Assembly: GCA_019973155.2 (NCBI GenBank)
Contig: BPQB01000065.1
Coordinates: 1 to 64,000 of the forward strand
Direction of reading: 5' to 3'
DNA: 64,000 nt
From: Phanerochaete sordida
Lineage: Eukaryota; Basidiomycota; Agaricomycetes; Polyporales; Phanerochaetaceae
Shown: positions 23,088-32,630 of the stretch, one piece after another
How positions within the stretch are numbered: the stretch's first letter is position 1
Layout: each line of letters starts with the position of its first letter
Translations under genes and position numbers: made by a program
The notes under the pieces: generated by a model
What the model saw: the letters and a program-made list of their open reading frames with translations, nothing else
The model's database searches: none
Told to the model about the DNA's origin: nothing

Positions 23088-23291
23088 ATGATCATGGGCG
23101 GTAAAGTCGCGAAGTCTTCCAGCAAGAAACAATGGGATTATTTAGAGATGTTGCAGTTTTACGCCTCTCGTATCACGTCTCATGAGAAGACTTGCATGTA
23201 TTGCCCTGATAGTATATCGGCGGAAGTGGCTCGCGCCAGATCTTCAATGTGGCAGAGCCTGCCTGATGATTTTGCGCTTCCACAAATGTAG
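23088..23291 (+). pseudogene. C-terminal relic of a BTB gene
   Basis: Encodes QWDYLEMLQFYASRITSHEK, MYCP and SSMWQSLPDDF, matching the C-terminal 60 residues of the BTB genes at 14.7 kb (YDHLEILRRFAS, LCSSC, AAIWQSLPELF) and 27.3 kb. No BTB core or exon 1 precedes it; upstream is the palindromic repeat cluster. It is a fragment left by an earlier rearrangement. Confidence 0.7.
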
Positions 23292-23611
23292 AGTCATGTG
23301 CCCGTTCGTTTTTTATTTCAATGCATGACATGGATTGCTGTGGCGGACGCTCCGTCGAAGGCGACTGATCTGGCGCTCGGGCGCCCGCAGATTTCTTACT
23401 GACCTCGACCACCTCGTAGCAACGAGGGCCAATATTCAAGAACCATTGCTGTAGTAATTTCCAGGCCTACCGTCACTGTGACTGTGCGATGTTTGTAGAG
23501 CAATGCAAGGAAGGCCGAAATACCCATTTAATTCCAAGGTGCGCCGTCCCGTCCTAGATCGTGTCTCTAACTCTGAAAGGTTCGCCATCTAGGACCTTCA
23601 TCGGACATACG

Positions 23612-24500
23612 ATGGCAGAAGCACAGACAGATACAAAGCACAGCACCCTTTACTTTGACGACGGCGACATCGAGCTGTCGGCAGAGGCAGCCGATGGCTC
23701 GCGGCAGCTGTTTCGCGTGTACCGTGCACAGCTGCGGCGCGTGTCGCCCGTCTTCCGCGCGCTGGGTGGGACCGCGGTCGTCCTGATGCCCGATTCCTCA
23801 GAGGACCTCGCCGCCCCCTTCGAGTCAGTGTACATTCCAAGGTGCGTCTACTGGCTGTGGATGCCTCACTGAGCTTATCGTGACTCGTGGGGTCGGCAGC
23901 TCGCTCGTGCGCAGGTTGAAGCGTACGACCCAGGCGTGCACCGCGATTGAGCTGGCGGGATTGTGCCGTGCGGCGACGAAGTACGGCGTCGCGGTCATCG
24001 TCGAGTACATCGTGGACCAGTAGCCCAAGACGCTCGCCGAGTGGGACGCCATCTACCCTGTGAGAACATCCAGCAGAGCTTCAGCTAAACCTCCACTGAG
24101 TCGTCTCCTGCTGTCCTCCCGATTGCTCGCTGGGACCTCGTCGACCTCGAAATCCTCCTCAGTCTGACACATGGAAGAGACAAAGTGCGCCGGGGGGGGG
24201 GGCTGTCCGTCCTCGCGATCATCCATCAGCAACCTGAAATTCACTGCCGACAATGAAATGCGGGAGAAACAAGGCCGCGAGGCTGGGCATTTTGATGCGA
24301 GGCAACGACGCTGCAGCATCGCGCGAACAGTGCGACTACCTGGAGATCCTCGGACATTTCGTCGCGAAAAAAGGCAGGGCGGAGGCAAGGACGTCTGTGA
24401 TACCTGTCGAGCCCTACTGACAGGGAACACATCGGATACACGGAGGGCAATCTGGGAGTCCCTGCCAGAGTACTTTGCGTCCACCGCTTGTGATAAATCT
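23612..24500 (+). pseudogene. Decayed BTB/POZ gene (duplicate of 14.7 kb)
   Basis: Exon 1 (ATG 23612) is open: STLYFDDGDIELSAEA, LFRVYRAQLRRVSPVFR, ESVYIPR, ending at GTGCGT. Exon 2 begins in frame (RLKRTTQACTAIELAGLCRA) but meets TAG at 24,021-24,023 where the intact gene has TGG (DQW). Downstream the AIRFAREFDLPSILPAAYYF segment is missing. The C-terminal part (CDYLEILGHF, ESLPEYFAS) lies in changed frames, and an 11-base G run occurs at 24,192-24,202. The gene end runs straight into a truncated metaxin copy. A short protein from exon 1 plus part of exon 2 is possible but would lack the helical part. Confidence 0.85.
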
Positions 24501-24526
24501 CGCACAACGCAGGGCGACTCACGAAA

Positions 24527-25457
24527 GGCCCACAAGGAGCCGAGCACGGATCTGCTGAGTAGCAACGTCGAGTGCCTCAAGTGGCAGGCCTACCTCTCGC
24601 TGAGCTTCTCGCAGGCGCCGCAGCCGACACGCGTCTAATGCGCTAGGATGTCTCTGTCTCGAGCGCGCTCGACGGGCCGACGGCCGCCTCCCGAACCTCC
24701 ACGTCCCGCTCGACACCGTGCCCACGGCGCTCACCAGCGACTCTGAGGGCAAGGAGCGCAGGGTGCAGGACGACGGCGAGGGCGAGGTCCTGCCCGCGCA
24801 CCACATCCCCGAGTGGGCGAACGGCCGGCTGCGCGAGGAAAACGGCGAGTTTGAGGGGTACTGGGACCTCGATGCGCGGGACGAGAGCAGGTCGTGGGTC
24901 GCGCTGCTCGAAGGACATGTGCATGCTGCTCTGGTGCGTTATATTCCTTGCTACAGCGACTGAACGCGAACTCAGCCGGCCGCGCCCGCAGACCGCGTTC
25001 AGCCCCGCGGAAACGACTCTGCTCGAAGCCGTCTCCCCCGACCCCTCCTCAGAATCACTGCTGTCCGGTGGCTCTCTCTCCGTCTCCCTGAACCCACCAG
25101 GTGCGCCTCTGACAGGCCTGCTCTCGCTTCTCCCGGCCTACGGCGAGCGGGTCGACCTGCTCGCCGTCGAGGAGAATTACCGCGGTGCGGTCAAGGCTCT
25201 CAGCGACAGGCTCGGCGAGGACACGTGGATCCTGGGCTCAGCGTGCGTACCGTGCCAATCATTGTAGCTGACTTGTGGTCTGCAGGAACCCGACGCCGCT
25301 CGACGCGCTGCTCTTCGCGTACCTCCATGCACTGCTCCATGCTAATGAGAAGCTCCTCCGGTTTGAGGTCGAGAGGCGCGAAAACCTGGTCGCGTACGAG
25401 GGGCGGATACGCGCTATCGTCGCAAACGCGTTTGTACCGTATAGGAAACAGGTCTGA
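24527..25457 (+). pseudogene. 5'-truncated metaxin-like gene copy
   Basis: Homology to the 18.0-kb gene begins abruptly at about 24,527 (CCCACAAGGAGCCGAGCACG), missing promoter, ATG and the first ~45 codons. An early in-frame stop follows LSLSFSQAPQPTRV (TAA at 24,636-24,638), and a small indel scrambles the next 40 bases. From about 24,690 to 25,457 the old exons, both introns and the stop remain recognisable (EWANGRLREENGEFEGYWDL; LGEDTWILGSA; RRENLVAYEGRIRAIVANAF). It is fused to the end of the BTB pseudogene because the 2.2 kb separating the two genes at the source locus are absent. Confidence 0.85.
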
Positions 25458-25990
25458 GAACACGCCTAGGTTTGGCACACCACTATACAAGGCATTGCTT
25501 CTTCCGTGCTCCTCTCGCTGTGCAGCATTATCGTCAAATTATGCGTCTCCTATGGCCAACTTCTCTATTTTGATCGCCGCTATATGCGCCTGAATGCTGC
25601 AAGGGCGCGCGCATCGTGCATCTAGCTGCCCTGTCTAGATCTATGCGCAGAGAAGCCATTCCCGCTACACGGTGTGTGCCTCGGGCCAAGCTCACCGTGG
25701 CGAGAAGCCAGTTCCACTCGTCCTCTGCCCGCTCACAGCCTCTTTTTATTCTTCACGTCCCCCGCCCTGGCAGCGGTATTTTCCACTTCTCCAGCCGCAG
25801 ACAGCCCTGGCGCCTGCTCCGGGCCCGGTGCTACGGTGATCATAACCGCCTCGTCGCTATTCTCCGATGCGCCCGGTACAGGCACCCGACCTCGTACAGG
25901 TGAGTGTGCATGTCTACTGCTTCTGGGCAGGGCGAGGTTGACGGTGCGGCTGTCAGACGGCCTGCTGCGAGCGCTCTCTAGGCGAAATGA
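25458..25990. repeat. Duplicated metaxin downstream flank, copy 2
   Basis: Near-identical to 19,058-19,570. A 1-base indel near 25,886 (GGCACCCGACC against GGCACCGACC) puts any reading frame through the block out of register between the two copies, an argument against a conserved protein there. Confidence 0.7.
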
Positions 25991-26157
25991 ACGACATTTT
26001 CGGAGGACTCCCTCCACCTTGGCACTTATAATCGACCCGCGGCCGATCTCCCTGCCTGCGAAGATGTCCTTCTGAGAATACAAGGGCCGTCTCCGATTTT
26101 CCGTAGACTCCAGATCTCGCGTTCAATCTGCATAGGCGGTCCCGACGCGCAAAAACG

Positions 26158-26330
26158 CCGGGCTCGGGGCGGGCCTGCGGATGCTCCGGGCGGACGTCCG
26201 GACGAGAGCGGCCTCGGGTGCACGACAGCTGACACCGCCCTGTGTCCCCCCGCCCGCTCTCGCTCACGTCTGCGGGCCGCGTCTGCCGCTGCTCCTACGG
26301 GTTCACGCCAACAGCAGCGCTATAAATAAA
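26158..26330 (+). promoter_or_regulatory. Upstream block and TATA box of secreted-protein copy 2
   Basis: GGACGTCCGGACGAGAGCGG and GACAGCTGACACCGCCCT match the minus strand at 7.93-8.08 kb. TATAAATAAA at 26,321-26,330 lies 113 bp before the ATG. Confidence 0.6.
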
Positions 26331-26433
26331 CGCTACTGCAGCTGCGTCTCATTCTCCAGCTCGCAGTTCCTCTCCGCTTCTCACTAATTTTCTAGTCCTC
26401 AGTTTAATCACCCTTCTTCTTCACATTCCGACA

Positions 26434-26986
26434 ATGAAGTTCACCGCCGCTCTCGCGACCCTCGCCGTCGGCGCGCTCTCGCAGCTCGCTCCTGCCGCAC
26501 ACGAGGCGCGCGACGTCTGGACGCCCCAGATGACGTACCCCGCCAGCGGCACCGTTTGGGAGTCGGGCAAGACGTACACCGTCCGCTGGTGCGTCTCTCC
26601 TTGCTGCGAATGTTCTGGCGAGTGCTGACGGGGCGTGCAGGGAAACCAAGGACGCGCCGGTGAACATCACCGGCGCCGACTCCGGCTTCATCACCCTGCG
26701 TTCTGGCGACTACGAGACCCCTGGTGAGTACCCCCGTCGTGCTTGTGGCGGGGCGCGGCACGCTGACTGCGCACGCGCAGTGATCCTCGCGTACGATATC
26801 CACCTCCGCGACGGGCACGCCAGTGTCAAGGCGCCGGACGTGTTCACCGCCGACGACTACAGCCTCGTCCGTGAGTGCCGCTCTGGGTTTTGTTGGTATC
26901 GAGATCTGTGGCTGACGATGCTGCCAGTGTTCGGCGACTCGGGCAACTGGGGCCCGCAGTTCACGATCAAGGGCCCAGTGAACTGA
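26434..26986 (+). CDS. Small secreted Kre9/KNH-like protein (copy 2)
   Basis: 128-aa paralogue of the 7.2-kb gene. Exons 26434-26588, 26641-26723, 26781-26870, 26928-26986; introns 52, 57 and 57 nt in the same phases as copy 1. Signal peptide MKFTAALATLAVGALSQLAP, then HEARDVWTPQMTYPASG, TVWESGKTYTVRW, SGFITLRSGDYETP, DGHASVKAPDVFTADDYSLV and GNWGPQFTIKG. Four residues are lost around the signal-cleavage region, and GGGNTGFII is replaced by GADSGFIT. Open and well spliced, so probably functional. Its upstream neighbour is the metaxin pseudogene flank, so this gene is probably part of the same rearranged segment. It lacks a GPI signal. Role in the wall or as an extracellular binding protein is inference. 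Confidence 0.85.
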
Positions 26987-27300
26987 GTGTATGCGAAGAG
27001 CTGGCTCAGGAATTTCTACATGAACGGACATGCTTCAGAGATCTGGACTTCGTACTGGGACCTTGGACTGTGCACGATGATATGATCACTTCCGCCTGTT
27101 TTCGATTAGCTGTATATGCCTACCATTAATTTCTCTCAATGTTTACAAACAGGAAATGGACTGTGTCATAGCAGTCTAGTTTCACGCTTCCTTATACAGG
27201 TTGACCGCAACGGTGCGCTGGCAGTGCACGTCACGTTATCTGTGGAAGAGTGGTCCTCACGATAAGACGAGAGAAATATAAAGAAAAAGGGCCATGTGGC
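26987..27300. other. Convergent 3' spacer
   Basis: AT-richer spacer between the secreted-protein gene and the minus-strand BTB gene. Nothing recognised. Confidence 0.4.
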
Positions 27301-28346
27301 TCACTGTGTCAGACTAATAGCGAAGAACCCAGGGAGCCCCTCCCACATCTCGGACCTCGCATTCGTGGCCCTCTTCGTCATCTCTCGTTTGCAGCAGATG
27401 TCCTGATATGCGTTGATCGTGGCACTGAGAAGCCTCAGTATCTCCAAGTAATCCGAAGTACTGTCCTTGGTCAGGATTGCCAAGCCCTCCCCGCAATATC
27501 GTGAGCAGCACCTCTGCCCTAGCTGCGTTACACTTGTCACGGGTAGCAGCGAGGGTAGCCGGGAGTCCACCATGAAAGCCCACTATACAGCGATCACGTT
27601 GACATTCGCGTAGAAATTCGCTGCGCATGTGGTCTCTGCCCCGGATGAGCTGGAGAAGCATGGTGTGTTCGGTGAGATCCCAGCGCGCAGCGGTACAATG
27701 GGGGCTCTCTTCAGCGGTTTCGATGTTCTCTGCGCTCTGTACAGCAAGGAAGTAGAACGCTGCCGGCAAGATGGAGGGCACATTGAACTCATTCGCGAAT
27801 CGGATGGCAGAGGCAGGCTCTGGAATTAGCTTCGAAGTCGCTGTCGTTTTCCTATTCTCCATCCACGTTGGAAAAGTCTTGTCCCACTCTGCCAAGCTTT
27901 TCGGCCAAAGTTCTGAGATGTGCCGGATGACCACGTTGGCGATGTCGTCTACCTGATACTTTCGCGCGATCCGCACTAGCCCGGAGAGCTCGACTGCGCT
28001 TCGGCTCGGGTCCGTGTCCCATAGCCTGAGCACGAACGAGCTGCCCATGGTGTGGATGAGATCGCGTATCTCATGCGCCGTGCCTGACATACCTGGAGAT
28101 GAACACGCTCTCGAGGAGGGCTGCGAGATCCTCAGCACTGTCCGGCATCTCTACTACTTCCTTGCGATCGCCGCCTAGAGCAAGCATATCGCAGAAGACA
28201 GGGGACACGCGGCGGAGTTGTGCGCGGTATACGCAGAAGAGCAAGCAGCCTTCATCATCGGATCCGGCTTTCCTTGCAGATAGCTCGAGGTCTCCGTCCT
28301 CGAAATAAAGGGTCACATGTCGCGTCTGCTTTTGCTCTTGATCCAT
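27301..28346 (-). pseudogene. BTB/POZ gene with a late frameshift
   Basis: Exon 1 is 28093-28346: MDQEQKQTRHVTLYFEDGD, LFCVYRAQLRRVSPVFCDML, DLAALLESVFISR. A 67-nt intron follows (GTATGT...CTCAG), and exon 2 starts at 28,025: SAVELSGLVRIARKYQVDDI, LWPKSLAEWDKTFPTW, AIRFANEFNVPSILPAAFYF. Near 27,490 the frame breaks in a G-rich stretch (TTGCGGGGAGGGC on the minus strand). The old C-terminus (DYLEILRLLSATINAYQDIC, MWEGLPGFF) continues in the other frame to a stop at 27,301. Without correction the protein runs on in a foreign frame to near 27,314 instead. One base explains it, so a sequencing error, an allele, or a young pseudogene are all possible. The BTB and BACK-like parts are intact either way. 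Confidence 0.75.
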
Positions 28347-28769
28347 TGATGCTCTCTTCCGCGTTCCTGAATGAGTGAAAGCGTTTGTTTGAGCCACTCG
28401 GAGTGTGCGAGCGCGCATATACGTTACCGCCTCACCTGATCTATTCCTGATATATGGCTCGCAGGCGGATAGTTGTGCCCAACGCAGGTATACCTGATGC
28501 GCTATGAGCGGTCTTACTTCAACAGATGGTCGTTAGTAGTGGCCTGTCGGAGAAGCTGGTGTCGTCGGCCAGTCGCGCCGCGCGCGAGGTTGGCGTCAAG
28601 CATATGAAAGGACGACGCGCAGACATTCCAGCATTGATTCATACGCCGAGAAGGAACAGTTATACAGAATCTGTGGTTTGGACGCTGCCCCCTGTTTTGC
28701 ACTGAACAATACATGCTTGTCCTTAATCTCGCAATCCTCTGATTCACAAATATGCGCTCATGGAACGCA
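28347..28769. other. Intergenic, nothing recognised
   Basis: Upstream of the minus-strand BTB gene. No supported gene or repeat. Confidence 0.35.
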
Positions 28770-28910
28770 CCGTTCTCAAAAGCTAAGCGCAGCTGCGCGC
28801 GGTACACGTGGATCAGGTGACGCGAGCCATCGGCGGCCTCCGCGGACAGCTCGAGGTCGCAGTCTTCTAAATATAAGGTTGCATGCGTCGTCTCGGTCTG
28901 TACTTATCCC
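28770..28910 (-). pseudogene. N-terminal relic of a BTB gene
   Basis: On the minus strand this reads TLYLEDCDLELSAEAADGSR followed by YRAQLRL, matching the first 45 residues of the 14.7-kb BTB protein (LYFEDGDLELSAEAADGSR). The normal VSPVFRDM continuation is replaced by unrelated sequence, and a stop codon falls just before the family start. It is a short fragment, the second BTB relic in this interval. Confidence 0.7.
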
Positions 28911-29412
28911 ATCGCAGGTCGGATGAAAAACACAGAGTGCGACGACTTATAAAGCTGTGCACCAACTGATCACAGCAGGCATGCTTCCAGCGGGTCCATC
29001 CATTAGCGAAAATATCCAGATATGCGAGGCCTATGGTACGAACTCATTCCATCTACTAAATCATTTGCGGAACTCCGTGCCAAATTTGGGGACGTATAAT
29101 GTATCCCGTGCTTACCCGTACATGGCAGGGTGTCAGGATGCCAGTGTGCGACTGGAGATTGGAGAGCAGCAGATAGGCTTCGAAAGTCATAGCATGGGAA
29201 CGGCATGGGTTATCGATTGAGGCGCTGTGAAGGTGCAGTATAGAGTGCTTCCCTGCAAGCGCAGCGCGGATATAATACAGCGCAATAGCAGTGCGAAGCC
29301 TGAGAACTCTGCCTCAGCTCACCTCCCAGCTCTCCCCCAGCCTCCCTCTCTCACCTGTCGACACGTTGACCGTCACCTTGTAGCCTGCCATCATCGAATC
29401 GACTCTCGTGAA
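28911..29412. other. Upstream region of membrane copy C
   Basis: Contains TATAATA at 29,271-29,277, about 140 bp before the ATG, and a leader like that of copy A (GCCTGAGAACTCTGCC). Nothing else recognised. Confidence 0.4.
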
Positions 29413-31928
29413 ATGTCGCGTTCCAACAGCAACGTGTCCTACGTACTGCAAGCCGATAGCTTTAACCAACTCGTTCCATCCTTGGACGGCAGGCCTTTGA
29501 GAGGACGGGGAACGCATCCGAGTCCCAGCGATAGCATTCCTTCACATTCGATTCGGACTGGGACAGTCACAGAATGTCACGAAGCTCCGAATCAACTTGT
29601 GTGCCCAAGAATCGTACAAGTCGCTCCGCAGGATGTGCAGATATTACATTATCACCGATATGTTTACTAGTGCGTGATGACCCGCTACTGTACCATTTCA
29701 AACCAATCTTTTTGTTTAGTCCTTCCGACCCTGAAGATTCAACTATCCGCAGCATAGAGCCACTACAACTCACGTTTGAGCGGTCAATACCTTTTATAAT
29801 ATTCTTGAGACTGTTGCGCTCATGATGATCATGCCAACATAGGGAGACAAAGCTACCAAACTGGAAGGAGGTACGACAAGAGAGGCCATACTTCTGGGAC
29901 CGGGAACGGGTACATTGAATACTTGATTTTGCTTGGGGTGTAAACTTGGCTCACAGATTCTAGGCGATCCTCACAAGGTCATACCTTTACGACGAAGATC
30001 TGCTGGTGAATATAGAACTAGCAGCCAGCACTCTCGTGGATCGCGTTGATAACGTTCGCGAAACCGTACCAAGCGATACCGAAATAGTCCTTTGCAATAC
30101 TCAAGAAGGAGAGCTCGATGTCATCGGCTACTATCTCGTAAGCATATCCATGCAGGTCGTCTTTTGGCTCGACGACACGGATAGCGACGGAAGGAACCCA
30201 ATCACTACAAATCTTGTCACAGACTGGGGGTCCCGTGCAGTCGTTTCACAGCCACACTTAGGTGTGTTATTCCTGATTTCGTACTTACATGCTACCTCCG
30301 GCCAACATCATTGATATGGGGGTAGGGCTTGCAGTCAGATGGCAGTTCTGGTAGGTCTCTACACTCACATGTTTAATTAAGCTCATGGTTATCTGCAGGA
30401 TTCATGTAGAACTATTCCCGGCTCACCGCTCCTTCCCGGGCGTCGCTCTGGAAGAGCTCAAGCGCGCGTTCAATCTTGGTCTTTGCGGTGAGCTTGCTGA
30501 GGGTAGACTGTTTACTCGTGCTGAATTCGGTAAATTCAGATTCAATCGCAACGTTCAACTCCACGTTCTTTTTCGAGTCAGACAGTAGTACACGCTTGGC
30601 CCAATGCCTTGACAGGATCATAGGTGCGCTAGCAGGAGGATGCGGTAACTTCTATGTACTCAACGTCGTAGTCGATGATACCGGGGAAATGCCGGGCTCG
30701 GCCTTCAAATCTATGGTGGGAAATGGCGAAGGAGCATTTGTCACAGGTATGTCATGGTGCTCATACTTGGGTGCCACTTTATTGAGAGCCTATAATTAGC
30801 ACGCCTCCTCGCCATCCTCTGTAAGTATTCACCGCTATCTAGCTCAGCTCTTCCCAGAATTGTTGATAGATCACGATCGATTTTTGAACTTTTGGGGTGA
30901 ACGTGGAGCAAGACTGATCCCCACCGAGAGCGCCTTGGATTTTGCCACACCGGCACGGTCCTGGATCTTCAAGCTGGTCTCACCGTTGTGCTTTTTCATG
31001 CCCTTCGTGTACATGCAGGAGTTTGACCAGCTCTACGTTGATCGTACGGTCAACTACCGCCAATGGCGTATTTTTATTGAAGGCCTCAAGAAGGACTGGG
31101 AAAACTCTATTACTCCGGTAATCCTACCCACACTTGATATCAAGCCAAATTTGACTGGTACCTTACAGGCCACGTTGTTGATTGCAACAAACATAGGCTT
31201 CCTGTCGATTGGCAGCATCGATGGGAACGGAACGACGAAGAATAGCACTGCACAGATCATGAGCTACATCTCGACTATCCTTGCTGCCTTCATATACATC
31301 TGCTGCCAAATCTTGCAACAGCCTCACCGACACCATCTCCATGTCCGAGCAATAGATGCTGTGCGTTTCAGTGCTGGTCCCGCAGGGGCGAGGCGCGAAC
31401 TAATAGTGCTGCAGCTCGGCTACATAAATAGGAGGGCAGACCGACTCTTGGGCCTGGAGTCTATGGCCATTGCTTTCAGGTCAGTTGTTTTCAACATACT
31501 TGTAGAAGGCTGCCGCTAACGTTCTGCTGCGAGCTAGTATACCGACTGCGCTCTTTCTGTGGAGGTGAGCTGCTCCTCTACCTCTTAGCTAACGCTGTTG
31601 ATCATCGCGAGACGTTAGCATGATCACGTTCCTCGCTGCCATGATGGTAGTCTTTTTCGACAAGGCACCCTTGGGGACGCGTATTACCCTAGGGGTGTTG
31701 CTTGGACTAATGCTTCTTGTTCTGGTGCTGCTATTGTACCTCGACTCAGACAGCTCGTTCCCTGGAGCATTCAACATCCTCGGGCTCGCAAAAGAAATCT
31801 GTAGCAAGGTTGCACCAGGGTGGAAAGCACTCTCTTTACACTTCAACAAGTCCAATGCATCAGCGGAAGATCAGCAGCGAAATAATACGACAGATGTTCC
31901 GCGGTTTCCCACGGACCAGGCAGTATAA
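29413..31928 (+). CDS. WW-like multi-pass membrane protein, copy C
   Basis: Plus-strand paralogue closest to copy A; all 14 exons were found in frame between ATG 29413 and TAA 31928. The N-terminus is short and variable (MSRSNSNVSYVLQADSFNQL). IVQVAPQDVQILHYHRY ends exon 1, against QIAPQDVQILKYHRS in copy A. The degenerate WW motif is NWKEVRQERPYFWDRER. The middle domain has DTEIVLCNTQEGELDVIGYY, ISMQVVFWLDD and HDRFLNFWGERGARL. The membrane part has ATLLIATNIGFLSIGS, SYISTILAAFIYICCQIL, MITFLAAMMVVFF and GVLLGLMLLVLVLLLYL. The acidic linker exon 8 is about half the size of that in copy A. The C-terminal tail is shorter and lacks the basic motif. It converges on copy D with 702 bp between stop codons. 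Confidence 0.83.
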
Positions 31929-32630
31929 CTCCCCGACCACGGAATCGGCATATTTACCGCTAGATAGCGCGATATATTGGTACCTTTTTTGATGATCATG
32001 AGCCGCGAGATAGCACAATGCCTTGCAGTGCGGCCACGCCACCCTCAATGCGCTGACGGTGTTTGACGGTTACCGAGAACGACTCCTCTCGCTCCCGTCA
32101 CCAGAAAAACGCCCCGCTGCCAACCAGAGCACTCTGCTCTTCAAAGTAGAACGCTGATTCAAGACAGCCCGAAGGTAACATAGGTTTGCCCTAAAGTCAC
32201 ATGCTTTGGTGCATGCCGCCATCCAATGAATGGATTAGCGACGAGCACCTGGCAATTTCCCCTTCCCGCCCTCCTCTTCCTCGACGCCTTCCGAGGCTCC
32301 GGTCCTATCGGCCGTAGTACGGCGCGCTCTAACTTCTGACTAGTCGACTAAGGCAAACTGAACGCAAATATCTAGATTCGTGCAAGATTTGCATGACACT
32401 TACCAACGATGCCGCGCCAAGCATAAGAAAGGAGGCCGCGCAAACATTCTAGGATTGATTGGCACGAAAAGGAACAGCTTTACATGATCTGGGGTATAGA
32501 TATATGCTAGAATATATGTGTGAGAGACATGTTGCACTTGTATGAAGACTAGGGGCATCTGTACAGTTACTGCTCTGCGGATAATCAAGGGATAGCCATA
32601 GCTCAGCCGTGTTCACCACGATTAGTAAGT
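31929..32630. other. Spacer between convergent membrane genes C and D
   Basis: No gene or repeat recognised. Both 3' UTRs should lie here. Confidence 0.4.
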
